A DNA stretch of 64,000 bases from Sphingomonas sp. Root720 (GTDB lineage Bacteria > Pseudomonadota > Alphaproteobacteria > Sphingomonadales > Sphingomonadaceae). Positions 50,182 through 58,372 of this stretch are shown here, piece after piece (the stretch's first letter is position 1; every line of letters begins with the position of its first letter). The DNA lies in the NCBI RefSeq assembly GCF_001428605.1, contig NZ_LMID01000012.1:62001-126000 (forward strand), read 5' to 3'. Under the pieces are notes generated by a model that worked only from the letters and a program-made list of their open reading frames with translations, had not been told where the DNA came from and ran no database searches. A program made the translations under genes and the position numbers.

Positions 50182-52016
50182 CTCACCATCTCCCCGGCGG
50201 CGCGGGCCTTGGGAACGCCCATGCCCTTGGCCAGCTCGGCCTGGATGAAGCGCGCCGTGATCGGCGAGCCGTCATAGTTGAGCACTTTCACGAGCCGGGC
50301 CGGATCGACCCCGCCCTCGTTGATCAGCAGCGCGCGCAGCTGCGCATCGCGATTCTGCTCGACGACGAACACCAGCTCGTGCGCGGCGATGAACTCGAAC
50401 ACCTCGCCCGGAAAGGGGAAGGCGCGGAGCCGCATCGCGTCGACCGCGATCCCGCCGGCATCGAGCCCCGCCAGCGCCTCGTCCATCGCCGGGCTGGTCG
50501 ACCCGTAATAGATCACGCCATAGCTGCTCTGGCGCGCGGCCCGGCGCACGATCGGCGGCGGCACCAGCGCCTTGGCGCTGTCGAATTTGCGCAGCAGCCG
50601 CTCCATATTGTCGACATAGACCGCGCCCTCCTCGCTGTAGCGTGCATAGGGATCGCGCGAGGTGCCGCGGGTGAAGTAGCTGCCCTTCGACGGATGGGTC
50701 GCCGGCAGGGTGCGCCACGGGATGCCGTCGCCGTCGACATCCTTGTAGCGGCCGAAATCGGCGCCACCCTCCAGCATCTCGGCGGTCATGATCTTGCCGC
50801 GGTCGAGGCCGCGCTCCTCGTCCCACCGGAAGGGCTCGATCAGCCATTCGTTCATCCCCATGTCGAGGTCGAGCATAACGAACACCATCGTCTGGAGCCG
50901 GTCGGCGAGGTCGAAGGCGAGCGCGCCGAACTCGAAGCACTCGTTCGGCCCCTCGGGGAGCAGCAGGACATGCTTGGTGTCGCCATGGCTCGCATAGGCG
51001 GCGGAGAGGATGTCCGACTGCTGGGTGCGGGTCGGCATGCCGGTCGACGGACCGCCGCGCTGCACGTCGAAGATCACGCCGGGGATCTCGGCGAAATAGG
51101 AAAGGCCGATGAACTCCTGCATCAGCGAGATGCCGGGCCCCGAGGTGCAGGTGAAGGCGCGCGCGCCGTTCCAGCCGGCGCCGGTGACGATGCCGATCGA
51201 GGCGATCTCGTCCTCGGCCTGGACGATCGCGTAGCGGGCTTCTCCGGTGTCGGCATCGTGCCGGAGCTTGCCGCAATAGGCGGTGAACGCCTCGGCGAGC
51301 GAGGTCGACGGGGTGATCGGATACCAGGCGCAGACCGTCGCCCCGCCATAGACCGCGCCGAGCCCCGCCGCGCTGTTGCCGTCGACGAAGATGCGATCGC
51401 CCACCGCATCGGCGCGGCGGAGCTTGAGCCCGAGCGGCGCGAGATGCTCGCGGGCATGGTCGAAGCCGATGCCCAGCGCCTCGATATTGGCCGGTATCAG
51501 CGCGGGCTTGGAGGCATATTCCTCGCCCAGCAGCGTCTCCACCACCTCGCGCTCGATGCCGAGCAGATAGGTCAGCGCGCCCAGATAGATGATGTTCTTG
51601 AGCACCTTGCGCTTCGACGGCTCGGCATAGGCGGCATTGCACAGCGCGGTGAGCGGGATGCCGACGATGCTGATGTCCTCGCGGAACCTGTCCGGCGGCA
51701 TCGGCTTGGTGCTGTCGTAGAAGAGATAGCCGCCCGGCTCGATCTCGGCGACGTCGCGGTCCCAGGTCTGCGGGTTCATCGCGACCATCAGGTCGACCCC
51801 GCCGCGCCGGCCGAGCCAGCCGTCGCCGCTCACCCTGATCTCGTACCAGGTCGGCAGGCCCTGGATGTTCGAGGGGAAGATGTTGCGGGCGCCGACCGGC
51901 ACCCCCATTCGCAGGATCGCCTTGACGAACAGGCCGTTGGCCGAGGCGGAGCCCGATCCGTTGACGTTGGCGAATTTGACGACGAAGTCGTTCACGGCGG
52001 CGATCGGGCGGGTCAT
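50178..52016 (-). CDS. korA: 2-oxoacid:ferredoxin oxidoreductase, fused gamma-alpha subunit
   Basis: A 612-aa protein. Residues about 1-190 are the gamma (CoA-binding) domain and the rest the alpha (pyrimidine-binding) domain, with GATVCAWYPITPSTS, TCTSGPGISLMQEF and RGGPSTGMPTRTQQSD as recognisable segments. Such fusions are typical of KorA. The ATG at 52016 has GGGAGG 9 bases upstream and overlaps the preceding stop by 4 bases. A second ATG at 52025 lies too close to the ribosome site. Operates with KorB and the flavoprotein encoded just upstream. Confidence 0.92.
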   Translation of the reverse strand: MTRPIAAVNDFVVKFANVNGSGSASANGLFVKAILRMGVPVGARNIFPSNIQGLPTWYEIRVSGDGWLGRRGGVDLMVAMNPQTWDRDVAEIEPGGYLFYDSTKPMPPDRFREDISIVGIPLTALCNAAYAEPSKRKVLKNIIYLGALTYLLGIEREVVETLLGEEYASKPALIPANIEALGIGFDHAREHLAPLGLKLRRADAVGDRIFVDGNSAAGLGAVYGGATVCAWYPITPSTSLAEAFTAYCGKLRHDADTGEARYAIVQAEDEIASIGIVTGAGWNGARAFTCTSGPGISLMQEFIGLSYFAEIPGVIFDVQRGGPSTGMPTRTQQSDILSAAYASHGDTKHVLLLPEGPNECFEFGALAFDLADRLQTMVFVMLDLDMGMNEWLIEPFRWDEERGLDRGKIMTAEMLEGGADFGRYKDVDGDGIPWRTLPATHPSKGSYFTRGTSRDPYARYSEEGAVYVDNMERLLRKFDSAKALVPPPIVRRAARQSSYGVIYYGSTSPAMDEALAGLDAGGIAVDAMRLRAFPFPGEVFEFIAAHELVFVVEQNRDAQLRALLINEGGVDPARLVKVLNYDGSPITARFIQAELAKGMGVPKARAAGEMVR

Positions 52017-53803
52017 CGCGCGCATCCTCCCGCATGGCTCATCTCGATCAGCGTCTTCTGCATGTCCCAGGCGCCGGTCGGGCAGCGTTCGGCGCACAGG
52101 CCGCAGTGCAGACAGACATCCTCGTCCTTCACCGCCACCCGGCCGGTCGGCAGGGTCGCGGATACATAGAGGTCCTGCGCCGGGTTCAACGCCGGCGCCT
52201 TGAGCCGGGGCCGCAATTCCTCCTCCTCGCCGTTGACGGTGAAGGTGATGCAGTCGGTCGGGCAGATGTCGACGCAGGCGTCGCATTCGATGCACAGGGT
52301 CCGGGTGAAGACGGTCTGCACGTCGCAGTTGAGGCAGCGCTGCGTCTCCGCCCAGCTCCTCGGGTCGTCGAAGCCGAGCTCGACCTCGGCCTTCACGTCG
52401 TCCAGCGCCTCGGCGAGCGGGAGCAGCGGCACCTTCTGCCGGTCCTCGGCCGAGACGTCGTTGTCGTAACTCCATTCGTGGATGCCCATCTTCTGCGACG
52501 AGAACGCGACGCCGGGCGGCGGCCGGAGGCGGAGGTCGACGCCGCGGCAGGCATGGTCGATCGAGATCGCCGCGTCATGGCCGTGCGCGACGGCCCAGAT
52601 GATGTTCTTCGGCCCGAACGCCGCATCGCCGCCGAAGAAGACCCGGGGATGGGTCGACTGGAAGGTCGTCTCGTCGACCACCGGCATGTTCCACCGGTCG
52701 AAGTCGAGGCCGATGTCGCGCTCGATCCAGGGGAAGCTGTTCTCCTGCCCGATCGCGACCAGCACGTCGTCGCATTCGATATGCGCGTCGGGCTCGCCCG
52801 TCGGCTCGAGCCGACGGCGCCCCTGCTCGTCGAGCACCGGCGCGACCTTCTCGAAGATCACGCCGGTCAGCTTGCCATCCTCATGCGTGAAGGCCTTGGG
52901 CACCATGAAGTTGAGGATCGGGATGCCCTCGTGCTGGGCGTCCTCCTTCTCCCACGGCGAGGCCTTCATCTCCTCATAGCCCGACCGGACGACGACCTTT
53001 ACCTCCTCGCCGCCAAGCCGCCGGGAGGTGCGGCAGCAGTCCATCGCGGTGTTGCCGCCGCCGAGGACGACCACCCGCCGGCCGATGCTCTCGACATGGC
53101 CGAAGGAGACGCTCGCCAGCCATTCGATGCCGATGTGGATATTGGCGGCGGCCTCGCGGCGCCCGGGGATGTCGAGGTCGCGGCCGCGCGGCGCGCCGGT
53201 GCCGACGAAGATCGCGTCGTAATCCTGCGCGAGCAGGGCGGCGAGGCTGTCGACCCGTTCGCCGAGCCGCATCCTGGGCCCGAGCGCTGTGATGAAGCCC
53301 ATCTCCTCGTCGATCACGCTTTCGGGCAGGCGGAAGCGCGGGATCTGGCTGCGGATCATCCCGCCCGACTTGGCATCGGCGTCATAGACGGTGACGTCGT
53401 AACCGAGCGGGGCGAGGTCGCGCGCCACCGTCATCGAGGCGGGGCCGGCGCCGATGCAGGCGATCTTCTTGCCGATACGCTTCTTGGGCGGCGTCGGCAT
53501 GCGCGCGGCGACGTCGCCCTTGTTGTCGGCGGCGACGCGTTTCAACCGGCAGATCGCCACCGGCTCCTCGTCGACCCGGCCACGCCGGCAGGCGGGCTCG
53601 CAGGGGCGATCGCAGGTCCGGCCGAGAATCCCCGGAAAAACGTTGGATTTCCAGTTGACCATATAGGCGTCGGCATGACGCCCCTGCGCGATCAGGCGGA
53701 TATATTCCGGGACGGGAGTGTGGGCCGGGCAGGCCCATTGGCAATCGACGACCTTGTGGAAGTAATCGGGTGCCTCGGTGTTGGTAGGCTCCAACGCGTA
53801 CAA
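52013..53803 (-). CDS. GltD-like FAD oxidoreductase with [4Fe-4S] domains (KorC-like electron partner)
   Basis: A 596-aa iron-sulfur flavoprotein. The N-terminal cysteine cluster (CQWACPAHTPV, CDRPCEPACRRG) is the GltD-type [4Fe-4S] region; GAGPASM and LGGGNTAMD are the FAD and NAD(P)H sites; FFGGDAAFGP is the second FAD motif. The C terminus adds a ferredoxin domain with two clusters (CIECDACVDICPTDC, CLHCGLCAERCPTG). It probably moves electrons from the 2-oxoacid oxidoreductase to NAD(P)+, or in reverse, making the set a 2-oxoacid:NAD(P)+ oxidoreductase. The start is a TTG at 53803 directly after GAGAGGAG; a second TTG three codons on has better spacing. First gene of the kor operon. Confidence 0.9.
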   Translation of the reverse strand: MYALEPTNTEAPDYFHKVVDCQWACPAHTPVPEYIRLIAQGRHADAYMVNWKSNVFPGILGRTCDRPCEPACRRGRVDEEPVAICRLKRVAADNKGDVAARMPTPPKKRIGKKIACIGAGPASMTVARDLAPLGYDVTVYDADAKSGGMIRSQIPRFRLPESVIDEEMGFITALGPRMRLGERVDSLAALLAQDYDAIFVGTGAPRGRDLDIPGRREAAANIHIGIEWLASVSFGHVESIGRRVVVLGGGNTAMDCCRTSRRLGGEEVKVVVRSGYEEMKASPWEKEDAQHEGIPILNFMVPKAFTHEDGKLTGVIFEKVAPVLDEQGRRRLEPTGEPDAHIECDDVLVAIGQENSFPWIERDIGLDFDRWNMPVVDETTFQSTHPRVFFGGDAAFGPKNIIWAVAHGHDAAISIDHACRGVDLRLRPPPGVAFSSQKMGIHEWSYDNDVSAEDRQKVPLLPLAEALDDVKAEVELGFDDPRSWAETQRCLNCDVQTVFTRTLCIECDACVDICPTDCITFTVNGEEEELRPRLKAPALNPAQDLYVSATLPTGRVAVKDEDVCLHCGLCAERCPTGAWDMQKTLIEMSHAGGCAR

Positions 53804-54025
53804 CTCCTCTCCACGCGCTCCTGCGCGTAGGCGGAAAGGACACTCCCTCTCTTGGCGGGGAGTTGGCCCTGTGGCCGCACAGGAGCTACGCCAGGGTCTT
53901 ACCGCGCGTCGATAGGCCTCGCCAAGCCCGCACCATGAAAATTATGGTGACTTCCGCCATTCCGGCCAATCGACACGTACGGGCGCCCGTTCTATCGCTG
54001 GCGCGGTGATCCGGAATCCAGCCCT

Positions 54026-55273
54026 GTGAGATATGATCGCCGCCGGCACGCCGCCCGCAGCACCGACAGCTACGTCTTCCATCAACTGATCCCCTATATC
54101 GGCAACAAGCGGAAGCTGCTCCCGCTGATCGGCCGGGCGATCGAGGCGAGCGGGATCGCGCCGGGCGACGGCTTCGTCGACCTTTTCGCCGGCAGCGGGG
54201 TGGTCGCCCGCTACGCAAAGGCGCGCGGCTTCCGGGTGATCGCCAACGACTGGGAACCCTATGCGGAGGCACTCAATCGCTGCTATGTCGGCTGCAACGC
54301 GGCCCCCGCCTATGGCGACCGGTCCTATGCGGAGATGATCGCGCGGCTGAACGCGCTGGCGCCGGTCCAGGGCTGGGTGACCGACCATCTCTGCCCCGAC
54401 GACGACGACCGTTACGAGATCGGTCGCGATCGACTGTTCTACATGCGCAAGAACGGCCTGCGGATCGATGCCATCCGGACCGAGATCGAGCGGCTCGCCA
54501 TCGCCGAAGGGCTCGATCCGGCGCGGATCGCCTGCCTGCTCGCCCCGCTCATCTACCAATGCTGCTACACCAGCAACACCTCGGGCGTCTTCAAGGGCTT
54601 CCATGCGGGCTGGGGCGGCAGCAACGGCACCGCGCTCTACCGGATTCGCGCCGACCTTGCGCTGGAACCTGCCATCTTCCTCGACAATGGCCACCTCAAC
54701 GAAGTGACCCGGCTCGACGCGCAGGGCTTCGGCCGGGAGCATGGCCGGAGCTACGACTTCGTCTATATCGACCCGCCCTACAACCAGCATCCCTATGGGT
54801 CGAATTATCACGTCCTCAACAGCGTGGCGCTGTGGGACAAACCGGCCCTCAGCCCCAAGATCAGCGGCCGGGGCGACAAGTCGGGGATCCGGCTCGACTG
54901 GCGGACCGAACGGCGCAGCCTCTACAACAGCGCGCGGCACGCGACCGAGGCCTTTCGCGCGCTGATCGACGGGCTGCCGGCGCGCTTCATCGCGATCAGC
55001 TACAGCACCGATGGCAACATCCCGCTGATCGACATGGCCCAGGCCTGCTGCGACCGGGGGGCGGTCACGCCGTTCATCCAGCCTTACAAGCGCTACCGGG
55101 TCAGCGCGCAGCGCTTCTCGCCCAAGCCGCTCAATGCCGAGTTCGTGCTGCTGATCGACACCGCCGCGCGCGACGCGCGCTCGGCCGAAGAGATTTGCGA
55201 CGCGATCCTCGCCGAGGAAAGCCGCGCGCTCGGCAGCCATCCCGAACTCGCCGCCGGGCGGGGAGAGGCGTAA
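54026..55273 (+). CDS. D12-class N6-adenine DNA methyltransferase, solitary
   Basis: A 415-aa methyltransferase. Motif I is VDLFAGSGVV (residues 51-60), preceded by PYIGNKRKLLPLI as in Dam/FokI-type enzymes, and the catalytic motif IV is DPPY at 249-252. A CCY..NTSGVFKGFH segment (residues 179-193) lies between. No restriction endonuclease gene adjoins, so it may be an orphan epigenetic methylase or a remnant of a restriction system. The start is a GTG at 54026 with no clear ribosome site. Target sequence unknown. Confidence 0.88.
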   Translation: MRYDRRRHAARSTDSYVFHQLIPYIGNKRKLLPLIGRAIEASGIAPGDGFVDLFAGSGVVARYAKARGFRVIANDWEPYAEALNRCYVGCNAAPAYGDRSYAEMIARLNALAPVQGWVTDHLCPDDDDRYEIGRDRLFYMRKNGLRIDAIRTEIERLAIAEGLDPARIACLLAPLIYQCCYTSNTSGVFKGFHAGWGGSNGTALYRIRADLALEPAIFLDNGHLNEVTRLDAQGFGREHGRSYDFVYIDPPYNQHPYGSNYHVLNSVALWDKPALSPKISGRGDKSGIRLDWRTERRSLYNSARHATEAFRALIDGLPARFIAISYSTDGNIPLIDMAQACCDRGAVTPFIQPYKRYRVSAQRFSPKPLNAEFVLLIDTAARDARSAEEICDAILAEESRALGSHPELAAGRGEA

Positions 55274-55292
55274 AAGCGGCGAAGGCAGGGCG

Positions 55293-55312
55293 ATCCCGGC
55301 GTTCGCCGGGAT
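55293..55312. repeat. Palindromic intergenic element, copy 1
   Basis: A perfect 9-2-9 palindrome, ATCCCGGCG-TT-CGCCGGGAT, lies just after the methyltransferase gene. This type of short GC palindrome is dispersed in many alphaproteobacterial genomes and can act as a terminator or REP-like element. A degenerate copy lies at 62571. Confidence 0.6.
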
Positions 55313-55383
55313 AACGACGAAAAGGCGGAATGGATTTATGCAAAGCCGCCCGGATGCTAGGATGGCTTCCGAGGGGGATCGAC

Positions 55384-56310
55384 ATGCCGCACCTGCCTGA
55401 TTTCGAAGCCTGGGCGATCTTCGCCAAGGTCGCCGAGAAAGGGTCCTTCAGCCAGGCGGCAGAGGATCTGGGCCTGGCCAAGACGACCGTCTCCAAGGCG
55501 ATCAGCCGGCTCGAGCAACGCATGCGGACGACCCTTCTCCACCGCACCACGCGCAAGCTGTCGCTGACCGAGAGCGGGCGGCTGTCGCTCGACCGGGCAC
55601 TGCGCATCCTGGCCGACGGCGCGGCGATCGAGGCCGACATCCTCGAGGAGGCGGCCATCCCGCGCGGGACGATCCGGATGGCGACCTCGACGACCTTCGG
55701 GGAGACCGCGCTGGCGCCGGTGCTTCCCGCCTTCATGGCGGCCTATCCCGACATAAGGCTCGACATCACCTTCACCGAAGGCAAGGTCGACATCGTTGCC
55801 GAAGGTTATGACCTCGCCATCCAGATCGGCGACAATGCCGACGACAGCTCGCTCCGCATCAGCCGGCTGTTCACGCTCCGCCGCCGGGTGAGCGCGGCCC
55901 CATCGCTGATCGAACGGGCCGGCCGGCCGCCGCACCCGTCCGATCTCGCCCATTACCCGATGCTCATTTCCACCCATGTCCCCTGGGGTCGCGAGGTCGA
56001 TTTCACCGGTCCTAACGGCCAGCATGTCCATGTGCCGGTCTCGGGCGCCCTGCACATGAACAGCACAATGGGATTGATGCACGCGCTGATCGGCGGGGTC
56101 GGCGGCGCCGCGATGCCCGAATATTTCATCTGGGAAGCGCTCGAGGACGGACGGCTCGTCGACCTCTTCCCCGGCTGGACGGTGCCGTCGGCGCCGATCT
56201 GCGTGGTGACTCCCCCCGGCCGCGCCCGGCCCGCCCGGGTGCGGGTCCTGCTCGACTTTCTGCGCCGGCAATTCTCCAGCCAGCCCTGGGCCCACGGCAT
56301 CGAGAACTGA
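55384..56310 (+). CDS. LysR-family regulator
   Basis: A 308-aa LysR protein with HTH FEAWAIFAKVAEKGSFSQ... AKTTVSKAISRLEQ and a substrate-binding domain of the CrgA/DsdC-like subgroup (RGTIRMATSTTFGE; EGYDLAIQIGD). GAGGGGG lies 6 bases before the ATG at 55384; an in-frame upstream ATG at 55330 lacks a ribosome site. It is followed on the same strand by the isopenicillin-N-synthase-like gene after 247 bases and may control it. Confidence 0.91.
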   Translation: MPHLPDFEAWAIFAKVAEKGSFSQAAEDLGLAKTTVSKAISRLEQRMRTTLLHRTTRKLSLTESGRLSLDRALRILADGAAIEADILEEAAIPRGTIRMATSTTFGETALAPVLPAFMAAYPDIRLDITFTEGKVDIVAEGYDLAIQIGDNADDSSLRISRLFTLRRRVSAAPSLIERAGRPPHPSDLAHYPMLISTHVPWGREVDFTGPNGQHVHVPVSGALHMNSTMGLMHALIGGVGGAAMPEYFIWEALEDGRLVDLFPGWTVPSAPICVVTPPGRARPARVRVLLDFLRRQFSSQPWAHGIEN

Positions 56311-56557
56311 TCCCGCCCGCAATGGGGCGGCGGTGGGCAACGAGCTCGGCCCACCCTCCGAACGAGCGAAAGATGGGCGTCTCCCCACTCCGGACAGCCC
56401 TTCCTCATGCCCCACCCGTGGGAGATAGCCCATGAAAAGCGTGGGAGTTAATGTGGTTTACCCAATGATATCGATGCTTATCCTTCAATAAACGGGCACG
56501 ATATCCACCATATATTTGCCCGACTTTTGAATAGTCACAATATCGGGTGAATAAAAA

Positions 56558-57619
56558 ATGCTCGAATTCGCAGCGGATGCCGTCAACAACCACGAGGCCG
56601 ATGTCACGACCGACACCGCGCCCGCACATCTTCCGACGCTCGACATTGCGAGGATGCGGGGCACGCCCGAAGAACGCACCGCCGTCGCCGCCGATCTGCG
56701 CGCGATTCTTCACGAGCATGGTTTCTTCTATCTTTCCGGCCATGGGGTCGATCCGGCGCTGGTTGCCGAGACCCTGGCGGCATCGAAGCGCTTCTTCGCG
56801 CTTCCCGAAGCCGACAAGCTCGAGATCGAGATGATCCGCTCGCCGCAGTTCCGCGGCTATAGCCGAGCCGGGGCCGAGCTGACGCAGGGCCAGCCCGACT
56901 GGCGCGAGCAGGTCGACTTCGACTGCGAGGAGGCCGCGCTCGAGATCGGCCTCGACACGCCCGCCTGGAAGCGGACGATCGGCCCCAACCAATGGCCATC
57001 GGCGATGCCCGAGCTCCGCGACGTCATCTCGCGCTATCAGGCCGAAGTCACCCGCGTCGGGCTCGAGGTCCTTCGCGCGGTCGCCATCGCGCTCGGCCAG
57101 GACGAGGACGTGTTCGAACCGATGGTCCGGCCCCGCCCCCGCCAGCACCTGAAGATCCTGCGCTATCCCGGCCGGACGTCGGGCGCGTCGGACCAGGGCG
57201 TCGGCGCGCATAAGGATGGCGGCCTGGTGACGATCCTCCTCCAGGATCGGCTGGCCGGGCTGCGCGTCCAGGCCCAGGACGGCAGCTGGATCGACGCGCC
57301 GCCGGTTCCGGGCACCTTCGTCGTCAACACCGGCGAGCTTCTCGAGCTGGCAACCAACGGCTTCGTCTGCGCCGACGTTCATGCGGCGATCTCGCCGCCC
57401 GCCGGTACCGAACGCTACTCGATCGCCTTCTTCCTGGGCGCCGCGCACGAGGGCAGCATCCCGCTGATCGACCTGCCGCCCGAACTGAAGGGTTCGGAAC
57501 GGGGCGTCAGCTCCGACCCCGGCAATCCGATGTTCCGCGACGTCGGCGCCAATCACCTGAAGGCGCGGCTGCGGTCGCACCCCGACGTGGCCCGCGCCCA
57601 TTATGCGGACGTCGCCTGA
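56558..57619 (+). CDS. Isopenicillin-N-synthase-like 2-oxoglutarate/Fe(II) oxygenase
   Basis: A 353-aa dioxygenase. Iron ligands are His218, Asp220 (GVGAHKDGG) and His275 (CADVHAAI); Arg286 with Ser288 (RYSIAFF) is the usual carboxylate-binding RxS. The N-terminal DIOX_N region has HGFFYLSGHGV. Bacterial relatives hydroxylate or desaturate varied small molecules; the substrate is unknown. No ribosome site is visible before the ATG (upstream is AAAAA), and the 120 bases upstream are unusually AT-rich for this genome, which marks a probable promoter. Confidence 0.9.
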   Translation: MLEFAADAVNNHEADVTTDTAPAHLPTLDIARMRGTPEERTAVAADLRAILHEHGFFYLSGHGVDPALVAETLAASKRFFALPEADKLEIEMIRSPQFRGYSRAGAELTQGQPDWREQVDFDCEEAALEIGLDTPAWKRTIGPNQWPSAMPELRDVISRYQAEVTRVGLEVLRAVAIALGQDEDVFEPMVRPRPRQHLKILRYPGRTSGASDQGVGAHKDGGLVTILLQDRLAGLRVQAQDGSWIDAPPVPGTFVVNTGELLELATNGFVCADVHAAISPPAGTERYSIAFFLGAAHEGSIPLIDLPPELKGSERGVSSDPGNPMFRDVGANHLKARLRSHPDVARAHYADVA

Positions 57620-57640
57620 CCGCGAACGCGCCGCGCTCGC

Positions 57641-58063
57641 TCAGGCGAGGCGGATGCTGACCTTGGCGTCGCCGCGAACCGCTTTCGAATAGGGGCAGAG
57701 CGCGTGCGCCGCCGACGCCAGCCGTTCGGCGACGGCATCGTCGAGGCCGGACAGGTCTACCGACAGCTCGATCGCCAGCACCGCGCCCCCACCCGCACCC
57801 ACATCGTCCAGCGCGACGTCGGCGGTGACATGGCTGTCGGGCGCGATCGCGATGCCCTCGGCATCGGCGGCGCGACGGATCGCGGAGAGAAAGCAGGCGG
57901 CATAGGCCGCCGCGAACAATTGTTCGGGATTGGTGCCCTTGCCGACCGGATCGGCGGGATCGTCGAGCCGGATCTTGAGCCGACCGTCGGCGCTGGCCGC
58001 GCCGCCGACCCTGCCGCCGATGGCGGTGGCCTGGGCCTGGTAGAGGGTCGTCTTCGATCGCAT
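57641..58063 (-). CDS. Organic hydroperoxide resistance protein (Ohr/OsmC family)
   Basis: A 140-aa thiol peroxidase. The two reactive cysteines are Cys57 (AACFLSAI) and Cys123 (ALCPYSKAVRG), and NPEQLFAAAYAACF is the Ohr signature. It reduces organic hydroperoxides such as those of lipids. The ATG at 58063 has GGGAAGG 8 bases upstream; the longer open frame upstream is not homologous. No OhrR regulator gene is adjacent. Confidence 0.92.
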   Translation of the reverse strand: MRSKTTLYQAQATAIGGRVGGAASADGRLKIRLDDPADPVGKGTNPEQLFAAAYAACFLSAIRRAADAEGIAIAPDSHVTADVALDDVGAGGGAVLAIELSVDLSGLDDAVAERLASAAHALCPYSKAVRGDAKVSIRLA

Positions 58064-58372
58064 CGATCGGGCCTTCCCGAGAGGGGCTGGAGAAGGGTAC
58101 GCCGCCCGGCCAGGGGGGTTCAGGGGGGAATGCCGGGCGGCGCTTGGAGCCATCTAATGATGAGCCGGCGAAACGATTAGCCGGCCGATCATCATTTCAC
58201 TGGTGCCGAAAAGGCATCAATCCGCCTCCGCCGCGGCGGGCACAACGCCCGGCTGCCCGCATCCGTAACGATTAGAAACTAATCGCCATCTCTATTGTGC
58301 ACATTTGGTGGATAATCCCTCTGCGCGGCGCGGCCTATCTGCCGTATCGTTCACCGGCTCAGGGAATCCGCC
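58064..58372. promoter_or_regulatory. Divergent promoter region, ohr/efflux operon
   Basis: A 309-base gene-free stretch. It holds the CGATTAG-AAA-CTAATCG palindrome (58269-58285), another CGATTAG half-site near 58174 inside an imperfect dyad (ATGATGA at 58158 and TCATCAT at 58189), and a GGATAATCC element near 58309 that could be a -10 region of the efflux operon. Confidence 0.5.
58269..58285. promoter_or_regulatory. CGATTAG-N3-CTAATCG palindrome, probable efflux operator
   Basis: CGATTAGAAACTAATCG is a perfect 7-3-7 inverted repeat 87 bases upstream of the NodT-type gene. The size and position suit a TetR or MarR repressor, but no such gene lies beside the operon. Confidence 0.6.
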
